NCBI GenBank assembly: GCA_009782955.1
Contig: WRIB01000011.1
Coordinates: 1-50,050, forward strand
Direction of reading: 5' to 3'
Source of the DNA: Treponema sp.
GTDB taxonomy: Bacteria; Spirochaetota; Spirochaetia; Treponematales; Breznakiellaceae
DNA length: 50,050 nucleotides
Within the stretch, counting starts at the first letter, position 1; each line of letters opens with the position of its first letter. Below are positions 1 to 7,373 of this stretch, one piece after another. The position numbers and the translations under genes were made by a program. The notes under the pieces are model-generated. The model saw only the letters and a program-made list of their open reading frames with translations. It did not search any database and had not been told where the DNA came from.

Positions 1-1
1 G

Positions 2-220
2 CCGGTAACGGTAACAATAGCGCAAACAGAAAAGATTTTAACCACAGACACAAAATTTTCACAACTGGCATTTTCCATGCTGGTTACACGCATGAAAACG
101 CTCTATGCCAAATACCATACAAAGGAAACCCTGCAAACTTTTGCAGAGGAAATTACCGGGTTTATTGAAAAGTCAAAAGTGCTTATGGCAGCAGACTATG
201 AAACTATCGGACACTTATAA
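2..220 (+). CDS. 3' end of an unidentified gene (partial)
   Basis: An open frame runs from the window edge to a TAA at 218-220, encoding the last 72 residues of a protein whose start lies outside the window. The visible part is mostly helical in character, contains no motif I recognise, and ends with the residues TIGHL. It is followed after 12 bases by the next gene, which has a clear GGAG-type ribosome site, so the two are probably co-transcribed. I cannot assign a function; the frame is credible because it is uninterrupted, co-directional and well spaced from its neighbour. Confidence 0.55.
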   Translation, partial: PVTVTIAQTEKILTTDTKFSQLAFSMLVTRMKTLYAKYHTKETLQTFAEEITGFIEKSKVLMAADYETIGHL

Positions 221-232
221 GGAGAAGAAAAG

Positions 233-1210
233 ATGTTAATATCTTATGAAAAAGCAGCACAAATGATTGAGGAAGGAAGGATTCTGCATATCGCGGGCAC
301 AGAGGCTCTTCTTAAAAAACTTCCTAAAGGGAAATGGATCGGCGGTTCCACCGAGTATTTTATGGCAGAAGAAGGCGGAAAAGTTTCCAGTGATTTATTG
401 TTTGTAACGGATTTTTCTAAAACGAAGTCAGTCTATGAGAGATTTAAAATTCAATCTTATGACAAAAAGAATATTTGCAAAGTGTCAGCTGACGCTTATG
501 AAAACGGTTTTTCAATCCTTATTGTTCCTTTTGATAGTACGGTTCATAAGGAATACGCGCATAACGCATCAGGGTATGAAAATATGTTTTTACGCCACAT
601 TGTCGGTTGGATCGCCGGACTTAACCTTGAGAAAGAAGGACAAACGCCTATTGCGGTTAACGGGTTTACCGGGGAAGTATTTTCTGACAAAGCGGTTGCG
701 CTTCATTTGCAAACCAAAGAAGACAAGACCATATCCGTCAACATAATCAATATTTTTGAACAAGACACTTCATCCCCTGTAATAGAATTTTCCGAAGAAG
801 GGTTTCATGTTAAAAAATGCCTCGTAAACGGAAAAGAGGTTGTTTTTGCCGACTATATAGCTAAAAATAAAATAGATACAAAACTCCCGATTGTCGGTGA
901 TTATTCAGGAAGCGGCGTCAACATTTCATTCAAGTCAATTGAGAATGACATTGTTAATTTTTACGCGCCTGTATTTCAGGGAATAAAGTACAGAATCGCC
1001 AAACCCGTATCTGACTATGTGGAGTTGTTTAATAAGCATATATTGGAACATTCCGATGATTCATCTGCGTTTTCCTGTAACTGTATTTTAAATTTCCTCT
1101 ATGGCGATCTTGAGCATAAAAAAATTGAATCGTTTGCCGGACCAATTACATTCGGCGAGATTGCCTATCAGCTTGTGAACCAAACCCTGGTGTATGTGAC
1201 TGTTATGTGA
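233..1210 (+). CDS. Hypothetical protein, possibly FIST/DUF6976-like
   Basis: A soluble protein of 325 residues with no signal peptide or membrane segment. The start ATG follows GGAGAAGAAAAG, a good ribosome site. The N-terminal part has a WIGGS motif (near residue 36) and the C-terminal part a CNC motif followed by a conserved-looking GPITFGEIAY-type stretch. That layout recalls FIST-type sensory domains and the DUF6976 family, a tentative match from memory. It lies 12 bases after the partial upstream gene and is probably in the same operon. The coding sequence stops about 20 bases before a two-hairpin repeat, so its last residues could have been altered by insertion of that repeat. Function unknown; a cytoplasmic ligand-sensing role would be inference only. 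Confidence 0.6.
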   Translation: MLISYEKAAQMIEEGRILHIAGTEALLKKLPKGKWIGGSTEYFMAEEGGKVSSDLLFVTDFSKTKSVYERFKIQSYDKKNICKVSADAYENGFSILIVPFDSTVHKEYAHNASGYENMFLRHIVGWIAGLNLEKEGQTPIAVNGFTGEVFSDKAVALHLQTKEDKTISVNIINIFEQDTSSPVIEFSEEGFHVKKCLVNGKEVVFADYIAKNKIDTKLPIVGDYSGSGVNISFKSIENDIVNFYAPVFQGIKYRIAKPVSDYVELFNKHILEHSDDSSAFSCNCILNFLYGDLEHKKIESFAGPITFGEIAYQLVNQTLVYVTVM

Positions 1211-1230
1211 TAGAGAGAAAATATATTGTT

Positions 1231-1405
1231 AATGAGGCTCCCCGAGGCAAGCCTCGGGTTATCCTGTATGCCTTTCATTATCTGCCAGGGAGCCTCGTTC
1301 GAGAGGAAATTTATTATATCGTCTGGTTTAATACCTAACACTCTCATATTCTGATTCCTTTCAGCCGCTGCAAGCAGCGGGGTATTAAACCAGACTTTCG
1401 AATAA
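1231..1405 (+). repeat. Two-hairpin repeat, copy 1 (plus orientation)
   Basis: About 175 bases with two long stems. Stem 1 pairs GAGGCTCCC (from 1234) with GGGAGCCTC (1288-1296). Stem 2 pairs GTCTGGTTTAATACC (1321-1335) with its perfect complement at 1381-1395, a 15-bp stem. A near match lies in the opposite orientation at 48532-48717. Both copies share the stems, the segment between them (CGTTCGA-AGGAAATTTATTATA) and the end TTTCGAATAA, while the loops differ. It could be a non-autonomous mobile element or a structured RNA; no transposase is visible. Confidence 0.75.
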
Positions 1406-1433
1406 AATAATGCATTATATTTAAAAATGGCAC

Positions 1434-1504
1434 AGCACATAACAGTACTGTAAACGTACGCCGCCTATTCGGCGGTTAAGCTCCAAAAAATCCCAGTTGG
1501 TGCA
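1434..1504 (+). repeat. attC-like palindromic site 1 (tentative)
   Basis: The segment begins GCACATAAC, has a central hairpin CCGCC-TATT-GGCGG followed by TTAAGC, and ends GTTGGTGC, whose complement GCACCAAC resembles the left end. This is the general plan of an integron attC site (inverse core ending in AAC, central foldback, core starting GTT). The right core does not match GTTRRRY exactly. Another GTTGGGC core-like heptamer lies at 1603-1609. The left half resembles the site at 2852-2901. No integrase gene is in the window. Confidence 0.35.
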
Positions 1505-1505
1505 A

Positions 1506-1735
1506 GCGCCTTTGTGGAATTTTTCTCCGCCACAATTTGGACAGGGGTCAATGCTGCGCAACGCCCTATCACCTGCCCCAAACCATCATTTACAGCCAGC
1601 ACGTTGGGCTAAATTGGTAGAAAAATATTTTATAAAAATTATTAAGTAAGAAATATTAAAAAATGATCAAAAATGTTCATTTTAAAAACGATCTATCCGT
1701 ATAATATTTTATAATTATTATGGAGGATAAATGTA
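1506..1735. other. Intergenic stretch before the acetyltransferase
   Basis: No convincing gene. It holds an imperfect foldback (TTTGTGG with CCACAA near 1511-1537), a GTTGGGC core-like heptamer at 1603-1609, and then an abrupt change to very AT-rich sequence that continues into the next two genes. The final GGAGGATAAATGTA is the ribosome site of the acetyltransferase. Confidence 0.5.
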
Positions 1736-2272
1736 ATGGATAATAAAATTCTAATAAAAACAAAAAAACTTATAATAAGAAATTTTAAGGAAAATGATTA
1801 TAAAGACCTTTTTGAGTATTTATCGGATAAAGAAACATATAAATATGAACCAGGTGAACCAATAACAATAGAAACAGCAAAAAGTCTCTGTAAAAAAAGA
1901 TCCAAAAATAATGACTTTTTGGCAGTTCAATTAAAAAATAAAATTATTGGACATATATATTTAGGGCAAATAGAACCAAAGTCAATTAAAACATGGGAAA
2001 CAGGATTTATCTTCAATAAAAAATATCAAGGTAAAGGATATGCTACAGAAGCATTAAAAGCTGTAATTGAATATGGATTCAAAAAAACTGATATACATAA
2101 AATAATAGCACATTGTAACCCTAAAAACATTTCATCATGGAAATTATTGGAAAGAATAAAAATGAAACGAGAAGGAAAATTAAGGGAAAATATATATTTT
2201 AATGTAGATAATAAAGGAAATCCATTATGGAATGATACATATGAATATGGAATATTAAAAAAGGACTTATGA
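1736..2272 (+). CDS. GNAT-family N-acetyltransferase (RimJ/RimL type)
   Basis: A protein of 178 residues with the GNAT fold signature. The acetyl-CoA pyrophosphate loop is visible as YQGKGYATEA (Q98, G99, G101), preceded by the strand ETGFIF. The following helix and the NPKNISSWKLLER segment are typical of the RimJ/RimL-like subgroup, which acetylates ribosomal protein N-termini or small molecules such as antibiotics; the substrate here cannot be read. The start follows GGAGG with good spacing. The coding sequence is strikingly AT- and Lys/Asn-rich compared with the housekeeping genes, which suggests acquisition by transfer. It sits between attC-like sites, on the same strand as the next gene, consistent with a cassette gene. 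Confidence 0.85.
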   Translation: MDNKILIKTKKLIIRNFKENDYKDLFEYLSDKETYKYEPGEPITIETAKSLCKKRSKNNDFLAVQLKNKIIGHIYLGQIEPKSIKTWETGFIFNKKYQGKGYATEALKAVIEYGFKKTDIHKIIAHCNPKNISSWKLLERIKMKREGKLRENIYFNVDNKGNPLWNDTYEYGILKKDL

Positions 2273-2425
2273 AATATAGGAATTAAAAAATAGCGATTTT
2301 GGAACAGTAAATCGAAAAAGTAAATGTATAATAAATGACAGAAGAAAGACAATATTTTGTAAGCTAAATAAATATTTACAATATATAAAATATTTCTTTA
2401 AAATAATCTTTTTGGAGGATAAATT

Positions 2426-3430
2426 ATGAAATTTACAGGCGTGTTGAGAAAATTTGACTGTTCCAATAATAAGCAGTTTAATGATATTGGAGAATTTTGG
2501 GATTTCATGTCAAAAATAATTGATAAAAATAAATTAAAAGGTTTGGGATTTAATTGGGAAAATAATTATTTTGATTATATTATTGGGGACTTAAAAGAAG
2601 AAATTGATTTCTCTATGGACTTAATTTTAAATACTTACCCAGACTCAAAAATAGTTACTGTGGATCTACCTGACAATGGTTGGAAAATATATAAAGGAAA
2701 GATAAAAGAGATTAAAAACATTTATGAAAAAATATATAGAGACGGACCATTAGATTATGAAATTGAAGAAATTGATGCAAAAGGAAATTTTAAAGTATCA
2801 ATAATAAGATTAAAAGAAAAACCAGTAATTATAAAAAAAGCAACAAAATCTGCACATAACAGAGATGTAAAAACGTCGCATACAACCGGGACGTTATGTG
2901 CTATTTGCTCTAGCTGGGTTGAACAGGTTGCTTTTTTATTGAGCGATAGTTCATCACCCAATGTTGTTGTTAGCCCATCTGCTCAGACACCTCCTCAAGC
3001 AACTACGAACCCTCCAGTAACAACGTCTCCGACAGCAACACCCATTACATTTTTAGAGATAGCTCCGTCATATGATAGAAGCGGAGCATCTGTAGGAGAT
3101 GCTACATTAACAGGCATTCAATATAGGAATGCTTTGGTATTAACAACTACTAGCGGTGGTTATTCTTTGCATAATCTTAATAGGCGGTATGCAAGGTTTA
3201 AAGGCAGTATTGGAAGAGTTGACGGAACAAACTCTAGAGATTCAACAATTAGTTTTCACGGAGATGGTAGATTACTACGAACATTTAATTTAAAGGCTAA
3301 TGATTTACCTACAGATTTTGATTTAGAGGTAGAAGGAATTCGACAATTGAGCATTGAGTTTGGTGGCTCTGGTTCTCAATATAGTTATAATACAAGGTAT
3401 GCTTTAATCAATACGGTTTTGCTTCCGTAA
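2426..3430 (+). CDS. Chimeric protein: GyrI-like domain, Thr/Pro linker, NPCBM-like domain
   Basis: A protein of 334 residues in three parts. Residues 1-133 are AT-rich in coding and resemble the GyrI/AraC effector-binding fold (FNWENNYFDYIIGD and GWKIYKGKIKEI segments). Residues about 174-207 are a Ser/Thr/Pro-rich linker. Residues about 208-334 resemble an NPCBM carbohydrate-associated domain (RYARFKGSIGRVDG, ISFHGDGRLLRTF, GIRQLSIEFGG). There is no signal peptide although NPCBM domains usually belong to exported proteins. The DNA for residues 143-159 contains a 9-bp perfect inverted repeat exactly at the junction after the first domain, so the gene may be a fusion of two cassettes. The start follows TTTGGAGGATAAATT. 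Domain calls are by eye. Confidence 0.6.
   Translation: MKFTGVLRKFDCSNNKQFNDIGEFWDFMSKIIDKNKLKGLGFNWENNYFDYIIGDLKEEIDFSMDLILNTYPDSKIVTVDLPDNGWKIYKGKIKEIKNIYEKIYRDGPLDYEIEEIDAKGNFKVSIIRLKEKPVIIKKATKSAHNRDVKTSHTTGTLCAICSSWVEQVAFLLSDSSSPNVVVSPSAQTPPQATTNPPVTTSPTATPITFLEIAPSYDRSGASVGDATLTGIQYRNALVLTTTSGGYSLHNLNRRYARFKGSIGRVDGTNSRDSTISFHGDGRLLRTFNLKANDLPTDFDLEVEGIRQLSIEFGGSGSQYSYNTRYALINTVLLP
2852..2901 (+). repeat. attC-like inverted repeat inside a coding sequence
   Basis: GCACATAAC at 2852-2860 is matched by its perfect complement GTTATGTGC at 2893-2901. A second arm pair, AACGTC (2872-2877) with GACGTT (2890-2895), is nested inside. The left half closely resembles the left half of the palindrome at 1434: GCACATAACAG, then TGTAAA, then ACGT. 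It lies at the boundary between the first domain and the rest of the chimeric protein. Confidence 0.4.
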
Positions 3431-3490
3431 AATAATATTTTATTGCTAATATATTTGTAATAAATAAAATTTAAAAAAGCAAACAACAAA

Positions 3491-3551
3491 TAACAAACAA
3501 TTAGCGCTTCGCCGCCTTTCGGTGGCTCGGGTTCCGCGTAGAACGTTAGGC
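3491..3551 (+). repeat. attC-like site 3 downstream of the chimeric gene
   Basis: After the stop of the chimeric gene the sequence changes from AT-rich to a GC-rich foldback: TAACAAACAA, then GCGCTTCGCC, the hairpin GCCGCC-TTTC-GGTGGC, then GCGTAGAAC and the core GTTAGGC (3545-3551), which fits the GTTRRRY consensus. The left boundary has TAAC but not a full inverse core. This is the best attC candidate in the window and would mark the right edge of a cassette. Confidence 0.45.
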
Positions 3552-3623
3552 GAAATAACATTTAACTTTATTGAAACTACAAAATAATTAATATTGACAT
3601 GAACATAAAAATGGTAGGCTAAA

Positions 3624-4505
3624 TCAATGGAGCAATCCCATTTTTTCCATCACTAGAACCGCTGCTGCTGTGCATGCAGTTTCTGTGCGGAGAGCCCGCT
3701 TTCCCAGCGAAAGCCGGATAAAGCCTGCGCTTTCCAGCTGCTCCCGTTCCCTGTCACTCCAGCCTCGTTCTGAACCAACTGCCAGAACCGCTTCTGCGTC
3801 TTTTAGAAACGGCTTCAGTTCAGAAAAACTACTCTGGGGCCTAACGTTATCCGCTGCCAACAAAACAACATTTGGCGCCATTTTCGGCAGCTTATTCTCA
3901 AAATACCTCTCACAGAGACACAGAGGCACGGAGGGTTGGACATAATTTAAGAATTCAGCGTTTCTCTCCGTGTCTTTGCGTCTTTGCGAGAGGTTTATCT
4001 GCAACCATTCAGCAAGGCTTGAACACACCGACAATTCGGGAAGCCGTGTATCACGGGCCTGGATTGCTCCTTCGACAAGGGCAGAGCGGGCGCCGCCGTC
4101 ATCCAGCAGTTTTGTTTCTCTATAACTTTTTTCACCCAACTCCGTTGCTATCAAGTCTACAGCGGTTAAGCCCAGGCTGGCACAGTCTCGCAACAAACGC
4201 CGAAGCTGGATTGGTCTGGGGAATCCTACGCCAAGGCGCAAAGGTGTTCTGGCTGGAGGATCGGTATTCAGATTAAGAGCGGCACATAATCCCGCAGCGG
4301 TAATTTCGTTTATTACCCCACTTCCGATTTTTCCGTCAAGAACACCGGCATCAAAACTACTGCCAACCGTTTTATGCAGTACTTTGAGCAGATGTACTGC
4401 CCGCTCATCTTGACGAGGCAGAAAAACAGCAACTTCTGCACACCCGGCTTTTGCTGCGTATTCTTCAATGCGAAGTTCCGAATCGTTAAAGAGAATCAGG
4501 TTCAC
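3624..4505 (-). CDS. rsmE: 16S rRNA (uracil-1498-N3)-methyltransferase RsmE family
   Basis: RsmE methylates U1498 of 16S rRNA with S-adenosylmethionine through a SPOUT trefoil-knot fold. Visible family features are the N-terminal ILFNDSE start, GVGFPRPIQLRRLLRDCASLG in the middle and the C-terminal knot VGSERGWSDREREQL ... LSLGKRALRTETA. The usual IGPEGG is VGSERG here. I prefer a GTG start at 4505 (MNLILFNDSE), giving 293 residues; the ATG at 4562 would overlap the divergent neighbour and adds residues unlike the family. Residues about 171-200 (SQRRKDTERNAEF ... CLCERYF) are encoded by a palindromic repeat inserted without breaking the frame. Whether the enzyme is active cannot be judged from sequence alone. 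Confidence 0.8.
   Translation of the reverse strand: MNLILFNDSELRIEEYAAKAGCAEVAVFLPRQDERAVHLLKVLHKTVGSSFDAGVLDGKIGSGVINEITAAGLCAALNLNTDPPARTPLRLGVGFPRPIQLRRLLRDCASLGLTAVDLIATELGEKSYRETKLLDDGGARSALVEGAIQARDTRLPELSVCSSLAEWLQINLSQRRKDTERNAEFLNYVQPSVPLCLCERYFENKLPKMAPNVVLLAADNVRPQSSFSELKPFLKDAEAVLAVGSERGWSDREREQLESAGFIRLSLGKRALRTETACTAAAVLVMEKMGLLH
3906..3993. repeat. Palindromic repeat inserted in rsmE
   Basis: An imperfect 88-base palindrome. The left arm CCTCTCACAGAGACACAG... (3906-3933) pairs with the right arm ...CTTTGCGTCTTTGCGAGAGG (3966-3993), with a few mismatches; the centre contains GAATTC. It belongs to the type of repeat built on CTCTCGCAAAGACGCAAAGAC that I know from many bacterial genomes. 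It is read through in frame by rsmE. Confidence 0.75.
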
Positions 4506-4541
4506 GTTATTGATCTGTGAATTTACCACAAGGGAAATAAG

Positions 4542-5675
4542 ATGTATAGTAAGACAATGCAAAAGATCTATTCCTTCTTTTTTTTGATTTTTCCTTCTCT
4601 GTTCTCTGCAATATTTATTTTGGTAATACTGCTGCTTTTTTCCGGCTGTTATACCCTTAAGCAGGGGACAACCATGCTGGGATATCTGGGTAAAGCTGTA
4701 CCACTCGAAGAACTGGAAAAAACAAAAGGCGAAGAAAGTGAGGAAGCGAATTTTGTAAAATTGGTTATGGATATTCGCCGTTTTGCCATGGAAGAGCTTG
4801 GTTTAAAGGCAAGTAAAAACTATACCCGCTATGTTGAATTAGATCGCAATTACCTGGCGGCGGTTGTTTCCGCTTGTGCCGCAGACTCATTTACCCGCCA
4901 TGAATGGACTTTTCCCGTAGTAGGAACCGTACCATACAAGGGATTTTTTAATCCAAAAGATGCGCAGAAAGAAGCGGCAAAACTAAAAACCGCAGGACTG
5001 GACGTGTGGATTAGGCCGGTAGATGCTTTTAGCACATTGGGCTGGTTCAAAGATCCGCTCTATTCGTACATGAAAAATTATTCCGTTTATCAACTTGCCG
5101 ACCTTATCATCCATGAACTGTTTCATGCCACTGTTTTTGTTAAAGGCAGGGTAGAGTTTAACGAACAACTGGCCGAATTTGCCGGCACTCACGGCGCCCG
5201 GCTTTATATTATTAACCGTTTTGGAATCGATTCACCTGAATACTTATCAATAAGCGATGGAGAGGATGATTACAGGATTTTTCGGGAATTCCTTTTTGAA
5301 CTGGGCACAGAATTGCAAAATCTTTATTCAAGAAATGATATAAAAAGAGATGAAAAGCTAATACAAAAAGAGTTAATCAATAAAACTGTCCAGGAACGAT
5401 TTGAAGCAGAATACGAAAGCCGTTTTCAGAGCGACCGGTATCGGGATTTTGCAAAAATGCCGATTAATAACGCATATCTGGATTTATTCCGTCTTTATCA
5501 TGAAGAAGATAACTTTTTTTCTGATCTGTTTGAAAATATTCCTGTCGAGGACGACATGCAAAAACTGCAGGTTCTGATAACTGCAGCGGCAGCTCTTAAT
5601 AAATCGCGGGAAGCCAGGAGAGATCCCCGCACTGCATTGCAAAAACAGCTCCAGCTCCATTTTCAATTAATGTAA
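4542..5675 (+). CDS. Putative lipoprotein zinc aminopeptidase (PF10023-like)
   Basis: A protein of 377 residues with an N-terminal hydrophobic segment ending in a lipobox, LLFSGC, so it is probably exported and lipid-anchored. The zinc site is visible as H191-E-L-F-H195, followed by VEFNEQLAEFAGTHGA, where the downstream glutamate would be the third ligand. This arrangement is that of the predicted aminopeptidase family PF10023. Lys/Glu-rich helices follow in the second half. It is transcribed divergently from rsmE with a short gap; AAGGGAAATAAG precedes the ATG, and a start five codons later is also possible. The substrate is unknown. A TTGTTCCAAAA hairpin follows the stop codon. Confidence 0.8.
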   Translation: MYSKTMQKIYSFFFLIFPSLFSAIFILVILLLFSGCYTLKQGTTMLGYLGKAVPLEELEKTKGEESEEANFVKLVMDIRRFAMEELGLKASKNYTRYVELDRNYLAAVVSACAADSFTRHEWTFPVVGTVPYKGFFNPKDAQKEAAKLKTAGLDVWIRPVDAFSTLGWFKDPLYSYMKNYSVYQLADLIIHELFHATVFVKGRVEFNEQLAEFAGTHGARLYIINRFGIDSPEYLSISDGEDDYRIFREFLFELGTELQNLYSRNDIKRDEKLIQKELINKTVQERFEAEYESRFQSDRYRDFAKMPINNAYLDLFRLYHEEDNFFSDLFENIPVEDDMQKLQVLITAAAALNKSREARRDPRTALQKQLQLHFQLM

Positions 5676-5718
5676 GTTGAGCTTGTTCCAAAATATCAGA
5701 TTTTGGAACAGCCTCAGT
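5676..5718 (+). repeat. TTGTTCCAAAA hairpin, copy 1 (possible terminator)
   Basis: Directly after the stop codon, TGTTCCAAAA pairs with TTTTGGAACA around a 7-base loop, flanked by GTTGAGCT on the left and GCCTCAGTT on the right. The same unit occurs after ulaA at 37885. It is not followed by a clean T-run, although TTTTTTTC lies about 12 bases on. Confidence 0.6.
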
Positions 5719-5755
5719 TATTGATTTTTTTCAATACATATAGTATAGCTTATAT

Positions 5756-7297
5756 GTGAACAAAATTCTTTATGAAAAAATAATGGAGGCATTCTCTTCT
5801 GTTCTTCCCATTACCATAATTGTTCTGGTAGCCAGTGTTGTTCTTACGCCTATGCCATCGGGGACAATTCTGATGTTCCTGTTCGGCGCATTCCTTCTTA
5901 TTCTTGGAATGGGTTTTTTTACCATGGGAGCGGATATGGCCATGATGCCCATGGGCGAAGGCATTGGCATACAGCTTACCAAAAGTTCAAAAGTACTTAT
6001 TATCATTGTTGTTAGTTTTGTGATGGGTATAGTAATTACCATCGCTGAACCGGATTTACAGGTGTTGGCATTGCAGGTTCCCTCTATTCCATCCAAAGTT
6101 CTGATTCTTACTGTTGCAACAGGAGTAGGATTCTTCCTGGTAATCGCTGTTTTACGATCCCTGCTTAAAATCCGGTTGTCATATTTGCTGGTGTTTTTTT
6201 ATATCATAACTTTCGGGCTGGCTTTTTTTGCCCTGGATACATTTATTCCCGTAGCTTTTGATTCGGGCGGCGTTACTACAGGCCCAATTGCCGTTCCTTT
6301 TATTCTGGCAATGGGCGCGGGTATTGCATCGATAAGGAGTGATAAAGACTCCAAAGACGATAGTTTTGGCATGGTTGCCCTGTGCAGTGTTGGACCCATT
6401 ATGGCTGTACTCCTTCTGGGCATTTTTTACAAACCCCAATCGGCAGAAGTGGAAACTCATCACATTGTTGAAGCAGCAACCTCCCGTGATGTGTTTACGC
6501 ATTTTGCCGTTGAACTGCCGGTTTTTCTTAAAGAAGTATCTGTTGCTTTGGCAGTTATTGTATTTTTCTTTATTATACTTCAGCTGGTTTCCCGGCGCTT
6601 TAAAAAACATCAGCTTGGCCGTATTGCAGTAGGTTTTTCTTACACACTGGTTGGTCTGGTAATTTTTTTAACCGGAGTTAACGTTGGTTTTATTCCTGTA
6701 GGACATCTTTTGGGTTTACAGCTTGCAGCTTCTTCGTTCAAGTGGATTTTGGTTCCCCTGGGAACATTGGTTGGCTATTTTATTGTAGCGGCAGAACCGG
6801 CGGTTCATGTACTTAATAAACAGGTTGAAGAAATCTCTTCCGGCACTATTACCCAGAAAATTATGAACAGGGGATTAGCCATTGGAATGGCATCGGCGCT
6901 GACAATTACCATGATTCGGATACTGCTGAGTATACCCATAATGTATATTTTAATCCCCGGCTATATTATCGCTATAACATTAACCTTTTTTGTGCCCCGG
7001 ATTTTTACCGGTATCGCCTTTGACTCCGGCGGTGTATGTTCCGGTCCCATGAGTACCACATTTCTGTTGCCTCTTGCAATGGGAACTTCCGAAGGAGCAG
7101 GCAGAGATTTAATGATCGATGCATTCGGCATTGTGGCCATGGTTGCCATGACGCCTCTTATTGTTATTCAGCTAATGGGACTGATATATCAAAAGAAACA
7201 AAAGAGTTCTGAAGAAATTTCCAGAGATGAACTGTTGGCCATGGTTCATAAGGATACCAAGGTGATTGTTGTTTACGATTATGAGGAAAGAGCATGA
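5756..7297 (+). CDS. DUF1538 integral membrane protein
   Basis: A polytopic membrane protein of 513 residues made of two homologous halves. Each half has the glycine-rich motif AFDSGGV-TGP (about residues 168-178 and 421-431) characteristic of DUF1538, plus an MGAD/GEGIG or GVNVGF/PVGHLLG segment. About a dozen hydrophobic helices can be counted. The family is thought to be a transporter, but its substrate is not established to my knowledge. The GTG start (MNKILYEKIMEAFSSVLPIT) places the first conserved segment as in the family; no strong ribosome site is visible. The next gene encodes a double P-II-like protein, suggesting regulation of the membrane protein by nucleotide or metabolite binding, an inference from adjacency. 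Confidence 0.85.
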   Translation: MNKILYEKIMEAFSSVLPITIIVLVASVVLTPMPSGTILMFLFGAFLLILGMGFFTMGADMAMMPMGEGIGIQLTKSSKVLIIIVVSFVMGIVITIAEPDLQVLALQVPSIPSKVLILTVATGVGFFLVIAVLRSLLKIRLSYLLVFFYIITFGLAFFALDTFIPVAFDSGGVTTGPIAVPFILAMGAGIASIRSDKDSKDDSFGMVALCSVGPIMAVLLLGIFYKPQSAEVETHHIVEAATSRDVFTHFAVELPVFLKEVSVALAVIVFFFIILQLVSRRFKKHQLGRIAVGFSYTLVGLVIFLTGVNVGFIPVGHLLGLQLAASSFKWILVPLGTLVGYFIVAAEPAVHVLNKQVEEISSGTITQKIMNRGLAIGMASALTITMIRILLSIPIMYILIPGYIIAITLTFFVPRIFTGIAFDSGGVCSGPMSTTFLLPLAMGTSEGAGRDLMIDAFGIVAMVAMTPLIVIQLMGLIYQKKQKSSEEISRDELLAMVHKDTKVIVVYDYEERA

Positions 7298-7345
7298 GGG
7301 CCTTCAGCCTGCGGCTTGCGTCCCTCGAGCGCAAAGAAATTATTA

Positions 7346-7368
7346 TAGTTCGCTGCCAGGGGGCAGCG
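7346..7368 (+). promoter_or_regulatory. Hairpin covering the P-II-like ribosome site
   Basis: GCTGCC and GGCAGC form a short stem (within about 7350-7366) whose apical part is AGGGG, the only ribosome-site-like sequence ahead of the ATG at 7374. Folding would hide that site. Translation could therefore depend on ribosomes arriving from the upstream gene; this is inference from a short stem. Confidence 0.3.
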
Positions 7369-7373
7369 TGTGC

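Noticed and set aside
18..60. ACCACAGACAC-like words near 43 and at 48028 as repeat copies
   Set aside because: They are too short and lack paired arms to be called copies of the rsmE palindrome.
1168..1440. A 90-codon minus-strand frame across the two-hairpin repeat
   Set aside because: It is formed by the repeat itself and shows no protein-like pattern.
1421..1585. A minus-strand frame with CPNCGG and CTNWDF, resembling a tiny zinc-ribbon protein
   Set aside because: It has no convincing start or ribosome site and overlaps the attC-like palindrome, so it is probably the antisense reading of that structure or a dead fragment.
7266..7373. An earlier in-frame start for the P-II-like protein
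   Set aside because: It lies inside the DUF1538 gene, adds residues without family resemblance, and the ATG at 7374 has a ribosome site.
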